A model generated the notes under the pieces. It worked only from the letters and a program-made list of their open reading frames with translations. It was not told where the DNA came from and made no database searches. A program made the translations under genes and the position numbers. From Secundilactobacillus angelensis (GTDB lineage Bacteria > Bacillota > Bacilli > Lactobacillales > Lactobacillaceae), in NCBI RefSeq assembly GCF_012641075.1, contig NZ_JAAXLJ010000012.1:1-64000 (forward strand): DNA of 64,000 bases, given 5' to 3'. This document shows, in pieces, positions 1 through 7,214 of this stretch (within the stretch, counting starts at the first letter, position 1; every line of letters starts with the position of its first letter).

Positions 1-132
1 TTTCTCTTTTCTTTGGTCGGAACGGTGAACACGAAATAGTGTGGTGTCCTATTTGCGTATTCAAATATAAATAATGGTATAGAAAAAGGAGTTGAGAGGT
101 AAGTTGCCTATCAACTCCAAATATCGTAGCAC

Positions 133-180
133 CAGATTTCCTTGTCTCTTGTCTAAGGAAATCTGACTTTTCTTTCTTTC
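133..180 (+). terminator. Rho-independent terminator-like hairpin
   Basis: Perfect 11-base inverted repeat (CAGATTTCCTT at 133-143 and AAGGAAATCTG at 155-165) with an 11-base loop, followed by a pyrimidine-rich tail with T runs. It probably ends a transcription unit lying upstream of the window. Confidence 0.6.
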
Positions 181-229
181 ATTTTCACGAATGTTTACAA
201 GTGCAATCCCTGCGTGTTAGCATATTAAA

Positions 230-243
230 TGTAAACGTTTACC
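230..243. promoter_or_regulatory. cre-like operator for CcpA or another LacI-family regulator
   Basis: TGTAAACGTTTACC contains the 12-base perfect palindrome GTAAACGTTTAC at 231-242 and fits the catabolite-responsive element consensus (WTGNNARCGNWWWCAW) closely. It lies about 50 bases before the start of an alpha-glucosidase gene, and a TATTAA -10-like hexamer sits just upstream at 223-228, so binding would be expected to block transcription. Glucose repression through CcpA is the simplest reading; a dedicated LacI-type sugar repressor would use a similar palindrome. Confidence 0.7.
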
Positions 244-292
244 TTAAAATGAATATGCAGTCAGATAACTGAGACAATCAGGAGGAACTGAA

Positions 293-1963
293 TTGACCAA
301 TAATTGGTGGCAAAATGCCGTAATATATCAAATATATCCACAAAGTTTTCAAGATAGTAACGGTGATGGGATTGGGGACCTTCATGGGATTATCAAAAGG
401 CTGCCTTACCTGAAGAGATTAGGAGTGGATGTGCTCTGGTTAAATCCTATTTATCAATCCCCTTTACAAGATAATGGTTATGATATCGCCGATTATAAAA
501 AGATTCTGCCCGAATATGGCACGATGTCTGACTTTGATGACTTATTGAGGGCAGTTCATGCTCACGGTTTAAAATTACTGATGGATCTCGTGGTTAACCA
601 TACTTCTGATCAACATCAGTGGTTCCAGAAAAGTAAGCAGTCCAAAGATAATCCATATGCCGATTACTACATGTGGCATGATCCAGTTGATGGGCATGAG
701 CCAAATAACTGGCACGCAGCTTTTGGTGGTAGTGCTTGGACGTATGTGCCGGAACGTGGTCAGTACTATTTACATTTATTTGCACCTGGTCAGCCAGATC
801 TTAACTGGGAGAACCCAAAGGTAAGAGAATCAGTTTGGGATATCATGCGATTCTGGCTGGATAAGGGAATCGATGGGTTCAGAATGGATGTCATCAATTT
901 GATTTCTAAGCCAGTTGGTTTGCCTGATGCACCAGAACCTGGCACTTATCCGCTAACAGAGGGGTTGGTTGCCGATGGGCCGAAATTAAACGATTACCTT
1001 CGAGAAATGAACGAGAAGGTGTTGTCTCACTACGACGTTATGACCGTGGGTGAAATGCCCAGCTCAACGCCAGAGGATGCCATTCATTACACGGGTCTCA
1101 ACAGCCATGAGTTGAACATGGTCTTCCAGTTCGAACACGTTGGCTTGGAACCAAATCATGATAAACGGCTTGGTAAGTGGAATGATCAGCCGGTTAAACT
1201 ACCCGAGTTGAAGCACGCCTTATCACGTTGGCAAAAGGCCTTGGATGGTAAGGGTTGGAACAGTTTGTACTGGAATAACCACGATCAGCCAAGGGCGGTT
1301 TCAAGATTTGCTAACGATGAACCTCAGTATCGCATTCGCGCAGCCAAAATGCTGGGAACTACGCTTCACATGATGCAGGGAACCCCCTTTGTCTTTGAGG
1401 GTGAAGAATTGGGGATGGCTAATGTCCATTACACGGCGATCAATCAGTATGAAGACCTGGAGTCCATAAATGCCTACCGTGAATTGGTTACCGAGCAAAA
1501 ATTGGTTGACGGTCCTACAATGTTGAAGTATTTGGCGAATATGTCACGCGATAACGCACGGACGCCAATGCCATGGAATGATGGTCAAAACGCTGGGTTC
1601 TCAGACGTTAAGCCTTGGTTCGCATTGAATCCAACATATCCTGAAATTAATGCTGAGACCGAAGTAGGCGATAAGCATTCAGTTTTTTATCACTATCAGA
1701 AGTTGATCCAACTCCGGCATGACTCCGATTTGATCAAGTTTGGAACTTTCGATGAGATTGATCCTGAGGATGCTCAAGTATTTGCCTATCGTCGACACTA
1801 TCAGGGGAAGACGCTGTTAGTCATGAGCAATTTTACTGCCGACACTGTCAACCGTAATTATGATCAGGAAAAAGCTGATAAGTTAGTGATCAGTGATTAT
1901 GATGACGATAAGGGGACGTTCTTACGCCCATATGAGAGCAAGGTTTATTTGTTTAATGATTAA
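293..1963 (+). CDS. GH13 family alpha-glucosidase, probably oligo-1,6-glucosidase
   Basis: Cytoplasmic glycoside hydrolase of family 13 (subfamily 31 type), 556 residues, the usual length for oligo-1,6-glucosidases and dextran glucosidases. The four conserved regions are visible: DLVVNHTS, GFRMDVI with the nucleophile D199, VGEM with the acid E254, and NNHDQPR with D331. The Val after the nucleophile is the residue associated with alpha-1,6 specificity in this subfamily, so isomaltose-type oligosaccharides are likely substrates. Trehalose-6-phosphate hydrolase is a related alternative, but no trehalose PTS gene is adjacent. Translation starts at TTG 293, the only codon well placed behind AGGAGG. 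A cre-like operator upstream suggests catabolite repression. It is a single-gene unit ending at a shared terminator. Confidence 0.85.
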   Translation: MTNNWWQNAVIYQIYPQSFQDSNGDGIGDLHGIIKRLPYLKRLGVDVLWLNPIYQSPLQDNGYDIADYKKILPEYGTMSDFDDLLRAVHAHGLKLLMDLVVNHTSDQHQWFQKSKQSKDNPYADYYMWHDPVDGHEPNNWHAAFGGSAWTYVPERGQYYLHLFAPGQPDLNWENPKVRESVWDIMRFWLDKGIDGFRMDVINLISKPVGLPDAPEPGTYPLTEGLVADGPKLNDYLREMNEKVLSHYDVMTVGEMPSSTPEDAIHYTGLNSHELNMVFQFEHVGLEPNHDKRLGKWNDQPVKLPELKHALSRWQKALDGKGWNSLYWNNHDQPRAVSRFANDEPQYRIRAAKMLGTTLHMMQGTPFVFEGEELGMANVHYTAINQYEDLESINAYRELVTEQKLVDGPTMLKYLANMSRDNARTPMPWNDGQNAGFSDVKPWFALNPTYPEINAETEVGDKHSVFYHYQKLIQLRHDSDLIKFGTFDEIDPEDAQVFAYRRHYQGKTLLVMSNFTADTVNRNYDQEKADKLVISDYDDDKGTFLRPYESKVYLFND

Positions 1964-1968
1964 GCTTC

Positions 1969-2011
1969 AAAAAACCTGATTATCAGCAGGGCGCTGGTAA
2001 TCAGGTTTTTT
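1969..2011. terminator. Bidirectional terminator
   Basis: Long inverted repeat with arms at 1969-1986 and 1994-2011, flanked by A6 on the left and T6 on the right. It can therefore end both the GH13 gene on the plus strand and the MFS gene on the minus strand. Confidence 0.85.
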
Positions 2012-2016
2012 AGAAA

Positions 2017-3591
2017 CTAATTTTCATCCTTTACGGTAATTTCGGCCGATTTAGGATTGCGTTGTAAGAGAAGGGCAGCAGCAACGCCACCGATAACCAC
2101 GATAATGGCGGAACCAATGGCTACTGCGGTCATACCATTATCGTATGCCTTCATGACGATCCGCTGAAAGTCTTGTGCGAAAGGCGCGTGGCTGATTCTG
2201 GTTGAAAAGGCAATGCCATGGCCAGAAAATGGTCCAGCGTCGAACAGTGCTTTTTTAAGGCCACTCAACGCTTGAGCGGGCATCTGAATCGAGGAAAGGT
2301 GACCATTCAAATAATTTTCGTACTGGTTATCCTGAATCAGTCCCAAACCAACCACACCGACAGTTGTGCCTAATTGCCGAAACACATTTAATAGTCCAGA
2401 AGCCATGCCCATTTCGTTTGCCTGAATACCTTCCATGCCGGCTGTATTCAGTAATGGATTAACCATTCCGTTGGTGATCCCCATGAGGACCATGCCGGGC
2501 CAGAGATCAACAAAGCTGACGGATGGACTAATTGCACGCGCCATTAACCAGAAACCGACGCCACCAATCAAGAGGCTGATGCTGATCATCCATTTTTTAG
2601 AATAGCGGGCGCTGAGGATACCGACGATTGGTCCTAGAATCAGTGACCAAACGCTAATGGTTAATTGACGAATCCCGGTTTGGGTTGCTGAATAACCAAT
2701 GTAGTTCTGCATCAGCGCGGTTAAGAAGGTGTTGTAAGCGTAGATGCCAGATCCTAACGCGAAAGCAACAACCACAACGCCAATAAAATGGGGCTTTTTA
2801 AACATTTTCAGGTTAACCATTGGGTCTTTGATTTTGGCTTCAACCACAATGAAAATGATCATGATGATGAGGCCACCGATTAGCCAGCTGCTTACGCGAC
2901 CGTCTGTCCAGTTCCAGTGTGTATGACCTTCCTTAACAATCAAGCCGTAAATAATGGCAAATAAGCCGAGTGCTGATAGTAGCATACCGAGCAAATCCAC
3001 TTTTTGGTTTTTTCCGTAACTTGGTGTTTCTTTCACGTAGACGACGGTCAAAATGACCGCGATAATACCAAAGGGGACGTTGACGTAAAAGATTGCTGGC
3101 CAGCTGAAACGTTCAACCAAGTAACCGCCGATTAACGGGCCCGAAGCTGAGGAGACACCAATGATTGATCCCAGAATTCCAAGGGCCAAACCGCGATCCT
3201 TGCCTGCGAAGTTGGAAGCGACCAAGGCCATTGATAATGACATCATTCCAGCACCGCCAATGGCCTGCACGCCACGGCCAATATCTAAAATCAATAGGCC
3301 GGATGCCATTCCATTGACTGCTGAAGCTAACACAAATAAAATCAAGGAACCTAAGAAAATTTTCTTTCTACCATACATGTCACCCAGTTTTGACATGATC
3401 ATCAAAGTGACTGCATAGACCAAGGTGTAGGCGTTTAAAACCCACTGTAAATCGGTGAAAGTCGTACTGAAATCTCGCACCATGGTTGGTAATGCGACGT
3501 TGACGACAGTCACATCAAGTAACCCCATAAAGACGCCGAGGCCCATAGCTGCCAAGGCAATCCATTGTTTAATACTCGTTTTTTGCTTCAT
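2017..3591 (-). CDS. MFS drug exporter of the DHA2 (14-helix, EmrB/QacA) type
   Basis: Integral membrane protein of 524 residues with about 14 hydrophobic segments, the DHA2 topology. Family motifs are visible: LDVTVVNVALP in the first helix, SKLGDMYGRKK in the loop after helix 2 (motif A) and GPLIGGYLVERFSW near helix 5 (motif C). Such proteins export toxic compounds by proton antiport. The start chosen is ATG 3591, which has AGGAG seven bases upstream; an earlier in-frame ATG at 3618 lacks a site. The gene overlaps the end of the PadR gene by 23 bases, so the two are translationally coupled, and the regulator probably controls the exporter. The substrate is unknown; phenolic compounds are a guess based on the PadR partner. 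Confidence 0.85.
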   Translation of the reverse strand: MKQKTSIKQWIALAAMGLGVFMGLLDVTVVNVALPTMVRDFSTTFTDLQWVLNAYTLVYAVTLMIMSKLGDMYGRKKIFLGSLILFVLASAVNGMASGLLILDIGRGVQAIGGAGMMSLSMALVASNFAGKDRGLALGILGSIIGVSSASGPLIGGYLVERFSWPAIFYVNVPFGIIAVILTVVYVKETPSYGKNQKVDLLGMLLSALGLFAIIYGLIVKEGHTHWNWTDGRVSSWLIGGLIIMIIFIVVEAKIKDPMVNLKMFKKPHFIGVVVVAFALGSGIYAYNTFLTALMQNYIGYSATQTGIRQLTISVWSLILGPIVGILSARYSKKWMISISLLIGGVGFWLMARAISPSVSFVDLWPGMVLMGITNGMVNPLLNTAGMEGIQANEMGMASGLLNVFRQLGTTVGVVGLGLIQDNQYENYLNGHLSSIQMPAQALSGLKKALFDAGPFSGHGIAFSTRISHAPFAQDFQRIVMKAYDNGMTAVAIGSAIIVVIGGVAAALLLQRNPKSAEITVKDEN

Positions 3592-4144
3592 TGTGTTGCT
3601 CCTTATTCTGAATTTCATCTAAGTATTGTCCCACCCAAGCTTGCTTGGCTTCGCAGATAGTCATACTGAGCTCGATGGATTGAATACCAGCGTGAATGGC
3701 TTCCTTATTTGAAGTGTCTTGTGTTAATAGTTGTAAGAGGTGTTGATGAATTTCGTTATAGATGTTGAGATCTTCTCGAACTTTATCGGCGTAGTCTTGT
3801 AAGATCTGCTTTTGCTGCGTGGCATCAACTGCAAACAAGCCGCGGAATTTAAACCGGTAAATTGATTCGTTTCGCGCATTGTTATCTGGAACTGGCTGTG
3901 CCATTTGCTGGTAAAAATGAGTTTTACCAACCTCAGTAATCTGAGCCAATCGCTTATTGCGAGGATCATTAGGCTCTTCAATAAAGATAATGTCACCGTT
4001 AGCTTCCAACTTAGATAGTAATGGGTACATCACACCGTTAGAAATTTTCCGACGGGGTACCAGTGCACTTCCAAGGACGTCCCGAAGTTTATAGCCGGAC
4101 ATGTTACGGGACATGAGCATGCCAAGAACAAGTAATTCGTACAT
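3569..4144 (-). CDS. PadR-family transcriptional regulator
   Basis: Regulator of 191 residues with an N-terminal winged helix (about residues 1-75, containing MSGYKLRDVLGS and VMYPLLSKLEANGDI) and a helical C-terminal dimerisation part of the Vir_AC type. PadR proteins commonly repress phenolic acid decarboxylase or multidrug exporter genes and release DNA on binding an effector. The start is ATG 4144 behind GGAGG; the longer open frame to 4210 has no ribosome binding site. It is the first gene of a two-gene unit with the MFS exporter. An imperfect inverted repeat straddles its own -10 box, suggesting autoregulation. Confidence 0.85.
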   Translation of the reverse strand: MYELLVLGMLMSRNMSGYKLRDVLGSALVPRRKISNGVMYPLLSKLEANGDIIFIEEPNDPRNKRLAQITEVGKTHFYQQMAQPVPDNNARNESIYRFKFRGLFAVDATQQKQILQDYADKVREDLNIYNEIHQHLLQLLTQDTSNKEAIHAGIQSIELSMTICEAKQAWVGQYLDEIQNKEQHNEAKNEY

Positions 4145-4159
4145 AATTGCCTCCAATAG

Positions 4160-4205
4160 GTCAAAGCGACTTATCGAGTATAGGTCGTTTCGACTGGTAA
4201 TGCAA
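4160..4205 (-). promoter_or_regulatory. PadR gene promoter with candidate operator around the -10 box
   Basis: Read on the minus strand there is TTGCAT (plus 4200-4205), a 17-base spacer and TATACT (plus 4177-4182). An imperfect inverted repeat with 11-base arms (4160-4170 and 4184-4194, 9 of 11 matching) brackets the -10 hexamer. This is the geometry expected for an autorepressor site, and the adjacent PadR is the obvious candidate to bind it. Confidence 0.6.
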
Positions 4206-4433
4206 GGCAAACTTTTGTTAATAAATGATTATTCTAAAAATATATATTGTTTTTATAATAGAGAGAATTTTTTGATTAAAATATGGCACGATTCGTGTTA
4301 CTATATAAGTTAGGTAAAGGTCTAAGTTTTTATGTATATTGTTTCACAAATGGTCTCTAGCGTTCACTAACACGACTTACTTTTACTTGCTCAATGAATC
4401 CTGTCGAGACCGTTAGAAAGGGTGAATAAACAG

Positions 4434-5060
4434 ATGAAAAAGTTTGTGGCACTTGTCGGTACTAATACCGTAAAATCTACTAACCGTAAGTTACTTCAAT
4501 ATATGAAAAAGCGGTATGCAGATGACGCCGAGATTGAAGTTGTTGAACTGAAGGGCTTACCAATTTTTAAAAAAACTAAGGAAGTCTTTATTCCACAACA
4601 AGCACGAGACATTGCTGAAAAAATCGATGCTGCTGATGGTGTTATTATTGGCACACCAGAATATGATCATTCGATTCCAGCTTTGTTATCCAGCGCACTT
4701 GCTTGGTTGTCTTATGGCATCCATCCGCTGATGGATAAGCCCGTGATGATTGTTGGTACCTCTTATGGCACTCTTGGTGCTTCTCGAGCACAAGCTCAGT
4801 TGCGTCAAATCCTGGATTCTCCAGAATTAAAGGCCACTGTTTTACCAAGTTCCGAATTTCTGTTGGGGCATTCTTTGCAAGCCTTTGATGAAAATGGTGA
4901 TTTGAAGTCAGCTACTGAATCACAAAAACTAGATGGTTTGTTTGATGACTTCCTGGAATTTATCGATTTAACCGAACAACTTGATAATTCGAAGAAGCTA
5001 CACGAGCAACAAGCTGCCAGCTTTACTTGGGACAATGGTACAACGGGAGATGATGAATAA
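4434..5060 (+). CDS. NAD(P)H-dependent FMN reductase, HcrA-like
   Basis: Flavodoxin-fold protein of 208 residues of the FMN_red family. Characteristic segments are GTPEYDHSIPALLSSALAWLS (about 75-95) and the flavin-binding loop GTSYGTLGASRAQ. It should reduce FMN or a bound acceptor with NAD(P)H in the cytoplasm. The start ATG 4434 is preferred over GTG 4422 because AAAGGGTGA then lies at normal distance. The gene abuts the next reductase (TAATGG junction), so the two are one unit. In Lactiplantibacillus plantarum a similar small reductase (HcrA) is paired with a larger flavoprotein to reduce hydroxycinnamic acids; the pairing here resembles that, but the function is inferred only. Confidence 0.75.
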   Translation: MKKFVALVGTNTVKSTNRKLLQYMKKRYADDAEIEVVELKGLPIFKKTKEVFIPQQARDIAEKIDAADGVIIGTPEYDHSIPALLSSALAWLSYGIHPLMDKPVMIVGTSYGTLGASRAQAQLRQILDSPELKATVLPSSEFLLGHSLQAFDENGDLKSATESQKLDGLFDDFLEFIDLTEQLDNSKKLHEQQAASFTWDNGTTGDDE

Positions 5061-6532
5061 TGGTTAAATTAGTTGGAATTGCCGGCTCAATCGGTGAACA
5101 ATCATATAATCGGATGCTATTGGAATTTATTCGTGATCACTTTAAAAAAACGGTAGACGTTGAGATTTTAGATATCAACGATGTGCCCGTCTTTAACGAA
5201 GATGAAGATCACAATGATAACCCAGTCGTTCATGAATTGGCACGCAAGATTGCGGGAGCCAATGGTGTTATTTTAGCAACCCCAGAACATAATCATACGG
5301 TTCCGGCCGCAATGAAAAACGTGATCGAATGGTTATCTAACAATGTTCACCCCTTAGACGGTAAAGCAGTTTGGATCGTCGGTGCTTCTTATCATACTCA
5401 AGGTTCTTCACGTGCCCAGTTGCATTTAAAGCAAATCTTGGAATCACCAGGTGTGAACGCCTACGTTATGCCTGGCAACGAGTTTTTGCTGAGTAACGCC
5501 AAAGAAGCTTTTGCTGCTGATGGAAGTCTTAAAGACGCCAGAACAGTTGGCTTCCTTGAAATAGTTATGAAGAAGTTCTTAACGTTTATGAAGGTGATTG
5601 AAATGTTGGATGCACCAGATCCAAAGAGTGCTCACGAAGAAGATATGGATTCAAAGCATCCGGTAAATACTACCGTTCCAGATGTTGATATGACAGATCC
5701 CGAGTGGGTTGAAAAGGCTGCTGAAAAGATGCACGCAGCTAGTGGTGGCGATTACGTTAAACTGGATCGTGGTCTGTTAACCGTCGATCAGTTGAACTAC
5801 TTCTTGAACTCGATGGCGGGTGAGTTAACGTTTGCTGACGATAATAACCAGTTTATTTACTACAACAAGACCGCTGATGCTGCCCACATGCTTGCGCCAC
5901 GAACTCCTGATCAAGTTGGTGATCCACTAAGTGCTGTGCATCCTGATCGTGTTATCGAGCACGTTAAGCAAGTGCTGTATGCACTGCGGACAGGCGAGAG
6001 TGACGTGGTTTCCATGCCAGCTCAAACCGGCCCCAACCAACATGTGATGCATTACTACCGGGCAATGCGTGATGAAAACCGTCGTTACCGTGGTGTGAAT
6101 GAATTGGTGATTGATATTATGCCAATCCTGAAGTACTATCTGGCAGCAACTGGTCAAAAATTAGTCAAGGATCCTGATGCCGTACCAATGTCTCCAATCA
6201 CTGGCCTTGACGCGGTTACCGGTGCTTCTGCTCATTCTGACCCAACCAAGACGGATGCAACTAGTGGTGCTTCAGGATCTAAATCAGTTGAGAAACCAGC
6301 TGAAAAGCCAGCTACGGATGCTACTAGTGGTGCTTCTGAGTCAGGTAATGAAGCAACGGTGGCGCCTGCAGCAGCAGAACCGATTGACACAGATGCTTTA
6401 ACCGGTGCTTCTGAAGAACCTGCAACGGGTTATTCCGCAACAGAGGATGACGCTCCTGCAAAACAACCAGCGCCAACACCAGAACCAGAATCAACAGATA
6501 CTGATGCAACAACTGGAGCTTCAGAAAGCTAA
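5060..6532 (+). CDS. FMN reductase-PAS fusion with a repeated flavinylation-motif tail
   Basis: Protein of 490 residues in three parts. Residues 1-190 are an FMN_red flavodoxin-like domain (ATPEHNHTVPAAMKN; GASYHTQGSSRAQ). Residues about 235-360 resemble the PAS domain found at the end of DUF438 proteins (GELTFADDNNQFIYYNK, APRTPDQVGDPL, the IDIMPI end). The last 110 residues are low complexity and rich in Ala, Thr, Ser, Pro and Glu, with five copies of DAxxGAS starting at residues 384, 399, 420, 445 and 482. This matches the D-x-x-[ST]-[GA]-A-[ST] signature to which ApbE attaches FMN covalently. There is no signal peptide, so it should be cytoplasmic. It is co-transcribed with the small reductase upstream and ends at a terminator. 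A multi-FMN electron-carrying tail is an inference. Confidence 0.75.
   Translation: MVKLVGIAGSIGEQSYNRMLLEFIRDHFKKTVDVEILDINDVPVFNEDEDHNDNPVVHELARKIAGANGVILATPEHNHTVPAAMKNVIEWLSNNVHPLDGKAVWIVGASYHTQGSSRAQLHLKQILESPGVNAYVMPGNEFLLSNAKEAFAADGSLKDARTVGFLEIVMKKFLTFMKVIEMLDAPDPKSAHEEDMDSKHPVNTTVPDVDMTDPEWVEKAAEKMHAASGGDYVKLDRGLLTVDQLNYFLNSMAGELTFADDNNQFIYYNKTADAAHMLAPRTPDQVGDPLSAVHPDRVIEHVKQVLYALRTGESDVVSMPAQTGPNQHVMHYYRAMRDENRRYRGVNELVIDIMPILKYYLAATGQKLVKDPDAVPMSPITGLDAVTGASAHSDPTKTDATSGASGSKSVEKPAEKPATDATSGASESGNEATVAPAAAEPIDTDALTGASEEPATGYSATEDDAPAKQPAPTPEPESTDTDATTGASES
6209..6523 (+). repeat. Five degenerate DAxxGAS coding repeats in the protein tail
   Basis: The codons for DAVTGAS (6209-6229), DATSGAS (6254-6274), DATSGAS (6317-6337), DALTGAS (6392-6412) and DATTGAS (6503-6523) repeat at growing intervals (45, 63, 75 and 111 bases). 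Synonymous codons differ between copies and the linkers are unrelated, so the repeats look maintained at protein level and are not recent DNA duplications. Confidence 0.8.
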
Positions 6533-6560
6533 TCGTCATTTTCTAAATTGAAATCAATAA

Positions 6561-6606
6561 GTGCCGGCGTGACAGTCATTTTGACTGTTACGCCGGCTCT
6601 TTTAAG
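6561..6606 (+). terminator. Terminator of the flavin reductase unit
   Basis: A near-perfect stem of about 16 base pairs (arms beginning GCCGGCGTGACAG at 6563 and ending GTTACGCCGGC at 6597) with a short TTT loop, followed by TCTTTT. Confidence 0.85.
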
Positions 6607-6682
6607 CCCTTCAGTATTTGCAAATATAGCCTGAAAGCGGTATATTGATTGTACACAATTGATTTGAAAAGGAGGCTTTTAA

Positions 6683-7153
6683 ATGAGCAGTATTTATGAT
6701 TTTCAAGAGACAGAGATGAACGGTAAGCCAATCAATTTGGCCGATTATAGCGGTAAAGTTTTGATGATCGTTAATACCGCTAGCAAGTGCGGATTAGCGC
6801 CTCAACTAGAGGGAATCGAAAAGCTCTACAAACAATACCATGAACAGGGCTTTGAAGTGCTAGGTTTGCCTTCCAATCAATTTCATCAGGAACTGGATTC
6901 TAATGAAGAGACCGAAGCATATTGTCAAATGCACTACGGCGTGACGTTCCCAATGACTAAGCAAGTTCGTGTCAATGGCGATGATGAAGACCCCTTATTT
7001 ACGTACTTGAAAGATACGGCTGGCCATGGTCGAATCAAGTGGAACTTTACTAAGTTTCTAATTGGCCGCGACGGACAACTGATTGACCGTTACGCGCCAG
7101 TCACTAAACCAGAAAAAATTGAACCCGATATTGTTGAAGCATTAGCAAAATAA
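6683..7153 (+). CDS. Glutathione peroxidase family thiol peroxidase
   Basis: Cytoplasmic peroxidase of 156 residues, the normal bacterial length. The peroxidatic Cys36 lies in NTASKCG, followed by Gln66 in SNQF and Trp120-Asn121 in KWNF, giving the usual catalytic tetrad. Cys81 is placed where the resolving cysteine of thioredoxin-dependent members lies, so the reductant is probably thioredoxin and not glutathione. The start ATG 6683 follows AAAGGAGG. It is a single-gene unit between two terminators; a TATATT -10-like box lies about 40 bases upstream. It protects against hydrogen peroxide and organic peroxides. Confidence 0.88.
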   Translation: MSSIYDFQETEMNGKPINLADYSGKVLMIVNTASKCGLAPQLEGIEKLYKQYHEQGFEVLGLPSNQFHQELDSNEETEAYCQMHYGVTFPMTKQVRVNGDDEDPLFTYLKDTAGHGRIKWNFTKFLIGRDGQLIDRYAPVTKPEKIEPDIVEALAK

Positions 7154-7172
7154 GTTACCGACATTGAATAAG

Positions 7173-7212
7173 ACCTGGAAGCTAGCAACTATGACTAGTT
7201 TCCAGGCCTTTT
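7173..7212. terminator. Terminator between the convergent peroxidase and esterase genes
   Basis: Stem CCTGGAAGCTAG / CTAGTTTCCAGG (about 7174 to 7207) with a 9-base loop and a CTTTT tail on the plus strand. It lies between the stops of two convergent genes. Confidence 0.75.
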
Positions 7213-7214
7213 GA

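Larger units (their letters stand above)
1..292. other. Intergenic region upstream of the GH13 gene
   Basis: No gene can be supported here. On the plus strand the first frame is open from base 1 to a TAG at 37-39 and could be the last codons of an upstream gene, but too little is present to tell. The stretch holds a small hairpin (arms at 88-95 and 111-118), a stronger terminator-like hairpin at 133-165, a cre-like palindrome at 230-243 and the ribosome binding site AGGAGG just before the TTG at 293. Confidence 0.5.

Noticed and set aside
1-39. Possible C-terminal end of an upstream gene in frame 1
   Set aside because: Only 12 codons before a stop are inside the window; this cannot be told from chance.
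6177-6539. Overlapping frames on both strands across the flavin reductase tail
   Set aside because: They arise from the repeated GAT-GCN-ACT-GGT-GCT codons of the tail. Their Leu/Gln-rich translations match no protein type and lack start signals.
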